Assembly: GCF_001440475.1 (NCBI RefSeq) | Contig: NZ_LLYB01000081.1 | Coordinates: forward strand, 220,193 to 284,192 | Direction: 5' to 3' | Length of the DNA: 64,000 bases | From: Bradyrhizobium lablabi | GTDB lineage: Bacteria > Pseudomonadota > Alphaproteobacteria > Rhizobiales > Xanthobacteraceae | Part shown: one piece after another, positions 16,820-25,108 of the stretch | Layout of the letters: every line of letters starts with the position of its first letter | Numbering within the stretch: position 1 is the stretch's first letter | Notes under the pieces: generated by a model | Database searches by the model: none | Told to the model about the DNA's origin: nothing | Seen by the model: only the letters and a program-made list of their open reading frames with translations | Program-made: the position numbers and the translations under genes

Positions 16820-18231
16820 GCACGCCCAAGCGCGAAGCTTACGATGTCGTGGTAATCGGGGCCGGGCCTGCCGGGCTCGCCGCCGCTGCGACCGCCGCCG
16901 AGGCCGGCCTGTCGACGCTGCTGCTCGATGAGAATGCAGGTCCCGGCGGCCAGGTGTTTCGCGCCATCGCATCGACACCGGTGACCGAGCGCGCTCAACT
17001 CGGTGCCGATTACTGGGTCGGCGCTGATCTCGTGAAGGCGGTGCGCGCAAGCGGCGCCGAGATCATCCAGCGTGCGACGGTCTGGAGCCTCGATCGTCAT
17101 ATCGAGATCGGCGTCTCCGTCGGCGGTGTCTCGGCCTTCGTCAAGGCGCGGCGCGTGATTCTTGCGACCGGCGCGCTGGAGCGGCCGTTTCCGATTCCCG
17201 GCTGGACGCTGCCCGGCGTGATGACCGCGGGTGCGGCGCAGACGATGCTGAAGTCGTCGGCGCTGGTGCCGGACGGCCGCACTGTGATCGCAGGGCAGGG
17301 GCCGCTGCTCTGGTTGCTCGCAGCGCAGATCCTGCGCCTCGGCGGCCGCATCGGTCGCATCCTCGACACCACCGAGCGCCGCAACTACCTCGCCGCTTTG
17401 CCGCATGCCTTCGCCTTTCTGACCTCGCCCTATTTCGCCAAGGGCCTTGCCCTGATGCGGGAGGTGCGGGCGAAAGTGCCGGTCGTATCCGGCGTCGGCG
17501 AACTCTCCGCCGCCGGCGACGGTCAGCTCGCAACGGTGACTTATCTGGCCGGTGGACGGCGCGAGACGATGCAAGCTGATTTGCTGCTGCTGCATCAGGG
17601 CGTCGTGCCCAACGTCAATCTCGCGATGGCGGCCGGTGTCGAGCATCGCTGGGACGAGTCGCAACTGTGCTGGTCGCCGGTGCTCGATCAGAACGGCAAT
17701 TCGTCGATCGACGGCATCGCGATCGCCGGCGATGGCGCTGGGATCGGTGGCGCCGGAGCTGCGGTGTTTCGCGGCTACATCGCGGCACGCGCCGCGGTCG
17801 AGGCGCTTGTGCCAGCATCGGCCGCCAAGCTGACGCCGATGGCGGAATTGCGGACGGGCCTGGTTCACGCCGAGCGTGGCCGCGCCTTTCTCGACACGCT
17901 GTTCCGCCCGGCGCCGCAGTTCCGCATTCCCTCGGGCGATACCGTCGTCTGCCGCTGTGAGGAGGTCACCGCGAAGGACATTCTCGAGGCGGTCGCGATC
18001 GGCGCGACCGGGCCGAACCAGCTCAAGGCCTATCGCCGCACCGGCATGGGTCCGTGTCAGGGCCGGCTGTGCGGTCTCACCGTCACCGAGTTGATGGCTG
18101 AGGCGCGCGGCAAGAGCCCGCAGGAGATCGGCTACTACCGGCTGCGCGCTCCGGTGAAACCGATCACGCTGGCCGAGCTTGCCGCCGTCGCCAAGACCGA
18201 GGATGACGTCAAGGCGGTGGTGAGGGGATGA
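16816..18231 (+). CDS. FAD/NAD(P)-binding oxidoreductase, opine-oxidase/HcnB alpha-subunit-like
   Basis: 471 residues starting MSTPKREAYDVVVIGAGPAG; this start overlaps the previous stop and removes an extension found upstream in the same frame. There is an N-terminal dinucleotide fold, then the second motif region around RTVIAGQGPLLWLLAAQIL. At the C terminus is a BFD-like 2Fe-2S segment with VVCRCEEV and TGMGPCQGRLCG. This four-cysteine tail is typical of the alpha subunit of opine oxidase, HcnB and related heterotrimers. It works with 15354 and 16490. Confidence 0.9.
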   Translation: MSTPKREAYDVVVIGAGPAGLAAAATAAEAGLSTLLLDENAGPGGQVFRAIASTPVTERAQLGADYWVGADLVKAVRASGAEIIQRATVWSLDRHIEIGVSVGGVSAFVKARRVILATGALERPFPIPGWTLPGVMTAGAAQTMLKSSALVPDGRTVIAGQGPLLWLLAAQILRLGGRIGRILDTTERRNYLAALPHAFAFLTSPYFAKGLALMREVRAKVPVVSGVGELSAAGDGQLATVTYLAGGRRETMQADLLLLHQGVVPNVNLAMAAGVEHRWDESQLCWSPVLDQNGNSSIDGIAIAGDGAGIGGAGAAVFRGYIAARAAVEALVPASAAKLTPMAELRTGLVHAERGRAFLDTLFRPAPQFRIPSGDTVVCRCEEVTAKDILEAVAIGATGPNQLKAYRRTGMGPCQGRLCGLTVTELMAEARGKSPQEIGYYRLRAPVKPITLAELAAVAKTEDDVKAVVRG

Positions 18232-19349
18232 CGAAACGCGTGGATGCGATCGTCGTCGGCGGCGGCATCCATGGATGCTCGACCGCGCTGCATCTCTGCC
18301 TCGCCGGCATGGAGCCGGTGCTGATCGAGAAGGACTATGCCGGCCGGCACGCCTCCGGCGTCAACGCCGGCGGTGTTCGTCAACTCGCGCGCCACATCCC
18401 CGAGATCCCGCTCTCGATCCGCTCGATGGGAATCTGGGAGCGGATCGAGGATCTCCTCGACGACGATTGCAGTTTCGAGAGCCACGGCCAGGTCCTGGTC
18501 GCCGAGAACCAGGCCGAGCTGGAGGTCTGCCGCTCTCGGGTTGCAGAGTTGAACGCGCTCGGCCTCACCCATGAAGAACTGATCGACGCCGCCGAGCTCA
18601 AGCGGCTTGTGCCTGCGGTGGCCGACACCTGTCCCGGTGGCGTAGTTTCGCGGCGCGATGGCGCAGCCAATCCCGCGCAGACCACGACGGCGTTTCGACG
18701 CAAGGCGGCCACGCTCGGCGCCACGGTCTGCGAAGGTGTGGCCGCAAGCAACATCCGGCAGCTTGACGGGTTCTGGCATGTCGACGTCGGCGCGGACAGT
18801 TTTGCCGCGCCAGTGCTCGTCAATGCCGCCGGCGCCTGGGCCGGACAAATCGCCGCTTCACTCGGTGAGCCGGTCCCGGTCGAGACCGTGGCACCCATGC
18901 TGATGATCACCTCGCGTGTGCCGCATTTCATCGATCCCGTCGTGATCCTGCGCGGCCGAAAACTGTCCTTCAAGCAATTCGCCAACGGCACTGTGCTGAT
19001 CGGCGGTGGCCATTTGGCGACGCCGTATCAGGATCGCAACGAGACCGTGCTGGATTGGCGCAGCCTCGCGGTGAGTGCGCGCACCGTGTTCGAGCTGTTT
19101 CCGGTCATGCGCGGGGCGACGATCGTCCGCGCCTGGGCCGGCATCGAGGCGCGGATGAAGGACGATCTGCCGGTCCTTGGGCCGAGCGCCCGTCACAAGG
19201 GCCTCTATCACCAGTTCGGCTTTTCGCTGCATGGCTTCCAGCTTGGCCCCGGCGCCGGCGCCGTGATGGCGGAGCTCATCGTCAATGGCGGCACCCAGAC
19301 CCGGATCGGCGATCTCGGTATCGACCGTTTCCATCCCTCCACGCTCTAG
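18228..19349 (+). CDS. Second FAD-dependent oxidoreductase (DadA-like)
   Basis: 373 residues, N-terminal FAD motif VDAIVVGGGIHGCSTALHL and C-terminal GIEARMKDDLPVLGPS with FGFSLHGFQLGPGAG. It belongs to the same superfamily as the gene at 15354 but the two are clearly diverged, so the operon holds two beta-type oxidases. It could be an alternative beta subunit for the same alpha/gamma pair or act on a later intermediate. It overlaps the alpha subunit by 4 nt and is followed 15 nt later by ridA. Confidence 0.88.
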   Translation: MTKRVDAIVVGGGIHGCSTALHLCLAGMEPVLIEKDYAGRHASGVNAGGVRQLARHIPEIPLSIRSMGIWERIEDLLDDDCSFESHGQVLVAENQAELEVCRSRVAELNALGLTHEELIDAAELKRLVPAVADTCPGGVVSRRDGAANPAQTTTAFRRKAATLGATVCEGVAASNIRQLDGFWHVDVGADSFAAPVLVNAAGAWAGQIAASLGEPVPVETVAPMLMITSRVPHFIDPVVILRGRKLSFKQFANGTVLIGGGHLATPYQDRNETVLDWRSLAVSARTVFELFPVMRGATIVRAWAGIEARMKDDLPVLGPSARHKGLYHQFGFSLHGFQLGPGAGAVMAELIVNGGTQTRIGDLGIDRFHPSTL

Positions 19350-19364
19350 GAACAAGAGGATATC

Positions 19365-19712
19365 ATGAGCATCATCCGCAACATCCGCACTCCGATCATG
19401 CACCGCGCCGTCGAAGCCAACGGCTTCGTCTTCATCGGCGGCACGATCGCCGACGACACCAGTGTCTCGATGGGTGAGCAGACCCGCAACATCCTCGGCA
19501 AGATCGCGGGCTATCTGAAGGAGGCGGGGACGGACACGTCACGCGTGGTCAGCGCATCGATATTCGTCACGGATCTCACGAAGAAGAAGGAAATGGACGC
19601 GGCCTGGGTTGAGTTCTTCGGCGACAATCTGCCGACACGTGCAACGGTCGGCGTAGCCGATCTCGGCGGCAATGCGCTTATCGAGGTCGTGGTTACCGCG
19701 CTCAAAGGCTGA
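19365..19712 (+). CDS. ridA: RidA-family imine/enamine deaminase
   Basis: 115 residues, typical length. The conserved arginine is in LPTRATVGVADL and the conserved glutamate in NALIEVVVTALK, both needed for hydrolysis of 2-imino acids. Placed at the end of an operon of amino-acid or opine oxidases, it would turn the reactive imine product into the keto acid and ammonia. The symbol reflects the family; the paralogue may have a narrower role. Confidence 0.9.
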   Translation: MSIIRNIRTPIMHRAVEANGFVFIGGTIADDTSVSMGEQTRNILGKIAGYLKEAGTDTSRVVSASIFVTDLTKKKEMDAAWVEFFGDNLPTRATVGVADLGGNALIEVVVTALKG

Positions 19713-19826
19713 AGCAACAGTGTCCCTCTGGGCTAGTTCTGTGGACTAGAAACTCAAGACCACAAGTTCCAACGCAAGCCGCAACGCAGCAATTGCAAGG
19801 GGTGGCTTGACGGCCTGTCTTGGTCA

Positions 19827-19860
19827 TCCTATTGGTCTTACCAAGGTAAGATCAATAGGA
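19827..19860. promoter_or_regulatory. GntR-type operator upstream of its own gene
   Basis: Inverted repeat with 16 nt arms, 19827-19842 and 19845-19860, differing at one position. Nested in it at 19832-19844 is TTGGTCTTACCAA, a perfect palindrome around a 3 nt centre of the form seen for FadR-subfamily regulators. The right arm contains the AGGA ribosome-site bases at 19857-19860, seven bases before the GntR start, so bound repressor would block both transcription and translation. Confidence 0.75.
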
Positions 19861-19866
19861 TAGGGG

Positions 19867-20607
19867 ATGGAGATCAAGCGAACAGCCGAGGGCGAAAAGG
19901 GCTTCGAGAAGGTTTTTGCCTTTCTGCGCAAGCGTCTGATCGCGGGTTCGCTCAAGCCTGGCGACCGCTTGATCGCCGAGCGCGAACTCGCGAGCCAACT
20001 TGGTGTCAGCCGACCCATCGTCCGCGAAGCCCTGCGGGCGCTCACCATGCTGGGCATTGTAGAAATCCGCGATCGCATCGGCACCGTGGTCACGCGCCCG
20101 GACATTTCCGTCCTCAACGACTTCTTCACTTTCGCGCTCGCCCAGCAGGCCGGCATGGTGGACGACGTGATGCAGGCCCGCATCGCGATCGAATGCCAGG
20201 CCATTCGACTTGCCTGCGAGCGCGCAAGCATTACGGATTTCGAGCGGCTGCAGCGCGAGCTGGCGCGCATTGCGGAAACGATCGATGAGGCGGATGCCGG
20301 AGGGATTGCGGACTTCGAATTCCATCGCGCGATCGTGCTGGCATCCCGATCTGAGACGTTAGTCGTGCTGCACAATTCGATGGCCGGCCTGCTTACACAG
20401 TTCCATCGCACACGCCGCGAACTGGTTCAGGCCTTCCCCTCGATGAAGACCTACTTGATCGACGATCACAGGCGCATCTTTGAAGCTGTGGTCGCGCGGG
20501 ATCCCGAGCGGGCGGACGCGACCCTGCGAAAGCATTTTGAGATCGGCGATGAATACAGAAGGCGCGCCGTCGTCGGCGAGAAAGAGAGCCGCAAAGTTTC
20601 GCGCTGA
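19867..20607 (+). CDS. GntR-family regulator, FadR subfamily
   Basis: 246 residues. The N-terminal winged helix contains ELASQLGVSRPIVREALRAL; the C-terminal all-helical FCD effector domain runs from about residue 95 and includes the DFEFHRAIV histidine of the metal/ligand site. The start ATG sits directly after the operator described at 19827-19860. It leads a codirectional group (dehydrogenase, importer, isomerase) and probably represses it until a sugar-acid-like ligand is present. Confidence 0.92.
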   Translation: MEIKRTAEGEKGFEKVFAFLRKRLIAGSLKPGDRLIAERELASQLGVSRPIVREALRALTMLGIVEIRDRIGTVVTRPDISVLNDFFTFALAQQAGMVDDVMQARIAIECQAIRLACERASITDFERLQRELARIAETIDEADAGGIADFEFHRAIVLASRSETLVVLHNSMAGLLTQFHRTRRELVQAFPSMKTYLIDDHRRIFEAVVARDPERADATLRKHFEIGDEYRRRAVVGEKESRKVSR

Positions 20608-20649
20608 ACGGAAATAGACCCAACTAACAACAATAAGACGAGCGGGAAA

Positions 20650-21549
20650 ATGGGACGGGATGGCAAGGGGAGCGTAGGCTTCATCGGCATTGGTGCGATG
20701 GGCCGGGAGATGGTGCGCAACCTGCTGAAAGCAGGGTATGCGGTCAGCGCCTTTGATATCAGTGAGGCCGCGGTCGCGGATGTCGTGAAAGCGGGCGCCA
20801 TTGGCGCGCAGAACCCGGCCGAGGCCGCACGAAACTCTGACATCGTCATCACCATGCTGCCCGACACGCCGCATGTCGAGGCAGTTATCTATGGCGAGCC
20901 CGGCCTCCTGAAGTCGCCGCCCGCCGGCAGGCTGATCGTGGACATGAGCACGATCTCGCCGGTCGCAGTCCGCAGCATCCACGCAGATTTACAGAAAATC
21001 GGCGTGAGCTTCATCGATGCGCCCGTTTCCGGCGGACCGCTCGGTGCGAAGAACGCAGCCCTCTCGATCATGGCCGGCGGCGAGCCCGAGGCATTCGCCA
21101 AGGCCGAACCATTCTTCCAGGCGATGGGAACCACGATCACGCATGTGGGGACCAGCGGTGCCGGGCAAACGGTCAAGCTCTGCAATCAGCTCATCTGCGG
21201 CATCAACATTCAGGCGATTTGCGAAGCGCTCGCTCTGGGGCGGGCTTCCGGCGTTGATCTCAACTTGCTCCGCCGCGTGCTGCTGGGTGGCTCGGCTGCA
21301 TCCTGGATGCTGGACAAGCTCGGCCCGGCCATGATCGAGGGCGATGTTGCCGCCGGCTTTCGCATCGACCTGATGCTCAAGGATCTGCGGCTGGTGCAGG
21401 AACACGCCCAAGCACTGAGTGTGCCGTTGCCGGGAACCGCGCTCGTCACCAGCCAATATATCGATGCGCGGGCACATGGCGAAGGCGCGAACGGCAATCA
21501 GGCGCTGTTCCGCGTCTACGATCGTATAACCAACCAGGTTACCGGCTGA
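20650..21549 (+). CDS. NAD(P)-dependent oxidoreductase, 3-hydroxyisobutyrate dehydrogenase family
   Basis: 299 residues. The Rossmann motif is GFIGIGAMGREM, the family substrate motif is DAPVSGGPLGAKNAAL and the catalytic lysine is in GQTVKLCNQL. Family members oxidise or reduce beta-hydroxyacids such as 3-hydroxyisobutyrate, tartronate semialdehyde, or C4 sugar acids such as threonate. With an importer and an RpiB isomerase next to it, a sugar-acid or polyol route is the best guess. Confidence 0.9.
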   Translation: MGRDGKGSVGFIGIGAMGREMVRNLLKAGYAVSAFDISEAAVADVVKAGAIGAQNPAEAARNSDIVITMLPDTPHVEAVIYGEPGLLKSPPAGRLIVDMSTISPVAVRSIHADLQKIGVSFIDAPVSGGPLGAKNAALSIMAGGEPEAFAKAEPFFQAMGTTITHVGTSGAGQTVKLCNQLICGINIQAICEALALGRASGVDLNLLRRVLLGGSAASWMLDKLGPAMIEGDVAAGFRIDLMLKDLRLVQEHAQALSVPLPGTALVTSQYIDARAHGEGANGNQALFRVYDRITNQVTG

Positions 21550-21559
21550 TCCTTTCGCG

Positions 21560-22243
21560 ATGGGCATCGAACTCGATTTTCCCGCAGTGCTGGAGCGATG
21601 GCCGAATTTTCTCGGCGGCGCCATCCTCACGCTCGAACTCGCGTTCTTCGCAACCGTGCTGGGTGCCTTTCTCGGCACGCTCGCAGCCGTGGGTCGCCGC
21701 TCACATAGCTTACTGATCGCGCGCACTTGTAAAGTCTATGTCGAAGCGATCCGCAACACGCCGTTGCTGGTCCAGATCTTCCTGGTCTATTTCGGCCTCG
21801 CCAGCATCGGTCTGAAGCTATCAGCCTTCACCGTCGCGGTGGCCGCGCTGACGATTAATGTCGGCGCTTACACCGCGGAGATCATGCGCGCAGGCTTCGA
21901 CGCCATTCCACGCGGGCAGCTCGAGGCGGCCGAGGGGCTCGCCCTCTCGCGCCTCCAGATCTACTGGCACATCATCCTGCTGCCGGCTGTCGAGAGGGTA
22001 TATCCGGCGCTCACCAGCCAGTTCGTGCTGCTGATGCTCGCATCCTCGGTCTGCTCGCAGATCTCCGCCGAGGAACTCACGGCCGTCGCCAACTACATTC
22101 AGTCGGACACCTATAGGGCGTTCGAAACCTACATCATCATCGCCGTCCTCTACATTTTTCTGTCGCTTGTCATGCGCGCCGGATTCTGGGGACTTGGCTT
22201 CGTCCTGTTTCCGCGCCGACGCCGGCTCGGCACGCCCTTGTGA
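21560..22243 (+). CDS. Polar amino-acid-type ABC permease
   Basis: 227 residues, five or six membrane helices, HisQM fold with coupling loop QLEAAEGLALSRLQIYWHI. It starts 10 nt after the dehydrogenase. It pairs with the next permease, with the ATPase at 22922 and the binding protein at 23699. Confidence 0.92.
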   Translation: MGIELDFPAVLERWPNFLGGAILTLELAFFATVLGAFLGTLAAVGRRSHSLLIARTCKVYVEAIRNTPLLVQIFLVYFGLASIGLKLSAFTVAVAALTINVGAYTAEIMRAGFDAIPRGQLEAAEGLALSRLQIYWHIILLPAVERVYPALTSQFVLLMLASSVCSQISAEELTAVANYIQSDTYRAFETYIIIAVLYIFLSLVMRAGFWGLGFVLFPRRRRLGTPL

Positions 22244-22251
22244 GGTGCGGA

Positions 22252-22920
22252 ATGGGCGGACATCTCAATTTCAATCATCTGCTCTTCCTCGGCCATGGTG
22301 CGCTGTGGACGATCGGGCTTTCGCTGATCGCACTCGGCGGCGGAGGCCTCGCCGGCTTCGTGATTGCGCTCGCACGCGTTTCTCCGCTCAAGTCCGTCCG
22401 CCTCCTCAGCGCCGTCTATGTGCAGCTCATTCAGGGGACGCCGCTGCTTGTCATCCTGTTCCTCGGCTATTTCGGGCTGGCCGCAGTGGGATTCCAGCTG
22501 TCACCGCTTGCCGCTGCTGGAGCTTCGCTCACCCTCTACGTCGCCGCCTATCTCGGCGAGATCTGGCGCGGCTGCATCGAATCCGTGCCGAAGCCGCAAT
22601 GGGAAGCGGCGGAGGGTCTTGCGCTGAGCCGGACCCAGCGGATGATGAAGGTGATCCTGCCACAGGCGATCCGCATCGCAACGCCGCCAACTGTCGGGTT
22701 CATGGTGCAGATCATCAAGAATACCTCGCTCGCCTCGGTTGTCGGCTTTGTCGAGCTGATGCGCTCGGGACAGATCGTCAACAACTCGCTGTTCGAGCCG
22801 TTCGCGATCTACGCGATCATCGCCGTCGTCTACTTCGCCATGTGTTATCCCATTTCGTTGTACAGCCAGCGGCTGGAACGACGCATGGGACGTGGCAAGT
22901 TCAACCTCGCTCCGGCCTGA
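22252..22920 (+). CDS. Polar amino-acid-type ABC permease
   Basis: 222 residues from ATG 22252, with GAGG at 22242-22245 upstream; a GTG at 22240 is in frame. Five membrane helices and coupling loop QWEAAEGLALSRTQRMMKVI. The two permeases are paralogues and should form a heterodimer. Confidence 0.92.
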   Translation: MGGHLNFNHLLFLGHGALWTIGLSLIALGGGGLAGFVIALARVSPLKSVRLLSAVYVQLIQGTPLLVILFLGYFGLAAVGFQLSPLAAAGASLTLYVAAYLGEIWRGCIESVPKPQWEAAEGLALSRTQRMMKVILPQAIRIATPPTVGFMVQIIKNTSLASVVGFVELMRSGQIVNNSLFEPFAIYAIIAVVYFAMCYPISLYSQRLERRMGRGKFNLAPA

Positions 22921-22921
22921 C

Positions 22922-23677
22922 ATGCAGCAAGACACTCCCGCCACATCGATCGTGTCGCTCCGCGACGTGCAGAAAAGTTTTGGCTCGCTCAAGGTGCTCG
23001 ACGGCGTCAGTTTCGCTGTCGAACGCGGCGAGGTCCTTGCGATCATCGGCAGGTCCGGTTCCGGAAAGAGCACGGCCTTGCGCTGCATCGATCGCTTCGA
23101 GAGGGTCGATCATGGTGAAATCGTCGTCTGCGGGCACAGGGTCGATTCTCCCGACGTCGATCTCCGGGCGTTACGCCAGGATGTTGGCATCGTCTTCCAG
23201 AGTTACAACCTGTTTCCGCATCTCACCATCGAGCAGAACATCACCCTCGCGCCTTGCTCCGTGAAGCGAATGGCCTTGTCGCAGGCGAAAGAGCTGGCGC
23301 GCAAGGTGCTGGCGCAGGTTGGGCTGGAAGAGAAACTTCACGCCTATCCCGAACAGCTTTCAGGCGGCCAGCAGCAGCGCGCCGCGATCGCCCGTTCGCT
23401 CGCCATGCAACCGAAGGTCATGCTCTTCGACGAGGTCACTTCCGCGCTCGATCCCGAGCTGACGGCCGAGGTGCAGAGGGTGATCGAGCGGCTGGCGGCC
23501 GAGGGCATGACGATGGTGATGGTGACCCATGAAATGGGCTTTGCGAAAAGCATCGCAGACCGGATCGTCTTCATGCACCGGGGCAAGGTTCACGAAACCG
23601 GGCCGGCCTCGATCCTGACTTCCCCGACGACGCCGGAGCTCGCTCAGTTCGTCGGAACCGGCGACCTGAAATCATAA
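22922..23677 (+). CDS. ABC importer ATPase (GlnQ/HisP type)
   Basis: 251 residues from ATG 22922. Walker A GRSGSGKST, signature [16 protein letters not shown], Walker B VMLFDEVTSALD and the switch VTHEMGF are in the polar amino-acid importer style. It starts one base after the stop of the permease gene. Confidence 0.94.
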   Translation: MQQDTPATSIVSLRDVQKSFGSLKVLDGVSFAVERGEVLAIIGRSGSGKSTALRCIDRFERVDHGEIVVCGHRVDSPDVDLRALRQDVGIVFQSYNLFPHLTIEQNITLAPCSVKRMALSQAKELARKVLAQVGLEEKLHAYPEQLSGGQQQRAAIARSLAMQPKVMLFDEVTSALDPELTAEVQRVIERLAAEGMTMVMVTHEMGFAKSIADRIVFMHRGKVHETGPASILTSPTTPELAQFVGTGDLKS

Positions 23678-23698
23678 AACAGGAGAGGAGAACCAAGG

Positions 23699-24493
23699 AT
23701 GAAGAACAGAAAATTCCTCGGCGCTGCCGTGTCGGCATGTTGCCTTTTCATGTTGACGGTACAGCCGGCGAGGGCCGACCTGCTCGACAGCATCATGCAA
23801 GCAAAGAAGATTCGCATCTCGACGGACCTCGCCATTCCGCCGTCCGGCATGATGGATGGCAGCATGAAGGCCACCGGCTCCGATGTCGAAGTGGCCCAGT
23901 TGCTCGCCAAGGATTGGGGCCTTGAACTCGAATTCATCCAGACGACCGGCGCGACGCGCATCCCCAACGTACTGACCGGCAAGGCTGACATCATCATCTC
24001 GACATTGTCGGTCACCGCCGAACGGGCCAAGGTGATCGATTTCTCCAATCGCTACGCGACACTGCAATCCGATATAGGTTGCCTGAAGTCGCTGAATGTG
24101 AAGGATTGGGCGGACCTCAAGGACAAGACGGTGGGCGTCGCGCGCGGCACAACGCAGGATACGACCTTGTCGAACATGAAGGACAAGGAGCTGAAGATCG
24201 CGCGCTATGATGACGACGCCACTGAGGTAACCGCTGCAGTTTCCGGGCAGGTCGATTGCGTCGGCACATCGGCCACGATTATCAATCAGATCGGGGTCAA
24301 GAATCCCGCCCGCATCTTCGAGTCGAAGATACCGCTCGCTACGTTCGACCTCGCCGTCGGTTTGAAGAAGGGCGAGCCGCGACTCATGGAAAAGCTCAAC
24401 GGCTGGATTGCCGAGAATATCAAGAACGGCAAGCTCAACGCCATCTACAAGAAATTCCACGGGGTCGAATTGCCGGCCGATATGCGTGGTTGA
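23699..24493 (+). CDS. ABC importer substrate-binding protein, family 3
   Basis: 264 residues with a signal peptide (AVSACCLFMLTVQPARA) and a strong ribosome site, AGGAGAGGAG, before the start. The mature protein is of the HisJ/GlnH fold (KKIRISTDLAIPPSGMMD; TVGVARGTTQD). The lysine/arginine-binding pattern is not clear, so the ligand may not be an amino acid. A hairpin follows the gene. Confidence 0.92.
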   Translation: MKNRKFLGAAVSACCLFMLTVQPARADLLDSIMQAKKIRISTDLAIPPSGMMDGSMKATGSDVEVAQLLAKDWGLELEFIQTTGATRIPNVLTGKADIIISTLSVTAERAKVIDFSNRYATLQSDIGCLKSLNVKDWADLKDKTVGVARGTTQDTTLSNMKDKELKIARYDDDATEVTAAVSGQVDCVGTSATIINQIGVKNPARIFESKIPLATFDLAVGLKKGEPRLMEKLNGWIAENIKNGKLNAIYKKFHGVELPADMRG

Positions 24494-24503
24494 ACGAAAC
24501 AGT

Positions 24504-24533
24504 GCCGTGACAGCCGGCAATGGCTGTCACGGC
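24504..24533 (+). terminator. Intercistronic hairpin after binding-protein gene
   Basis: A perfect 12 bp stem (24504-24515 with 24522-24533) with a 6 nt loop lies between the binding-protein stop and the RpiB start. No T run follows. Such hairpins often stabilise binding-protein mRNA or lower expression of what follows. Confidence 0.65.
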
Positions 24534-24559
24534 CCCAAGAAAATGGAAAAGGAAATCGT

Positions 24560-25006
24560 ATGCGCCTCGTCATAGGGTCGGACCACGCCGGCTGGCCGCT
24601 CAAGCAAACCGTTATCGACCATATCCGCGAGCTCGGTCACGAGGTCATCGACGTGGGGTCCTATGACGACAAGCCGGTCGATTTTCCGGACATTGCGCGC
24701 GCGGTGGCGAAGAAGGTGACGTCGGGCGAGGTCGCGCGTGGCATCATGGTGTGCGGCACCGGCGTCGGTGCTTCGATTGCCGCCAACAAGATGAAAGGCA
24801 TCCGCGCTGCGGTCTGCCACGACGTACACTCGGCGCATCAAAGCGTGGAGCACGACGACGTGAACGTCATGTGTATCGGTGCCCAGATCGTCGGTTCCTG
24901 GCTCGCCAAGGATCTGATCGCGGCATACCTCTCGGCCGAATTTTCGACCGACGAGGATTTTCGTCGCCGGGTCGAAAAGCTTCGCGTCATGGACGAGGGA
25001 GGTTAG
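24560..25006 (+). CDS. rpiB: RpiB/LacAB-type sugar-phosphate isomerase
   Basis: 148 residues, full length. N-terminal GSDHAGWPLK, catalytic cysteine Cys65 in MVCGTGVGAS, and the HDVHSA segment of the active site are all present. The family interconverts aldose and ketose phosphates (ribose 5-phosphate, or in catabolic clusters tetrose phosphates such as those from erythritol). Its place at the end of a sugar-acid or polyol-like importer operon suggests a dedicated catabolic isomerase and not the housekeeping one. Confidence 0.88.
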   Translation: MRLVIGSDHAGWPLKQTVIDHIRELGHEVIDVGSYDDKPVDFPDIARAVAKKVTSGEVARGIMVCGTGVGASIAANKMKGIRAAVCHDVHSAHQSVEHDDVNVMCIGAQIVGSWLAKDLIAAYLSAEFSTDEDFRRRVEKLRVMDEGG

Positions 25007-25108
25007 GTCAGGGATCCACCTTACGTGATTCTGGCCTTCTCGCTTAACATCGATCTGGTCGCCAGTTGACGTTCAACGTGAGGAGTCCCAAGCCAGGCGC
25101 ATCAACAC

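Noticed and set aside
15354-18231. Hydrogen cyanide synthase operon
   Set aside because: Subunit layout is shared, but the importer, RidA and OccR-like regulator point to catabolism of an imported compound.
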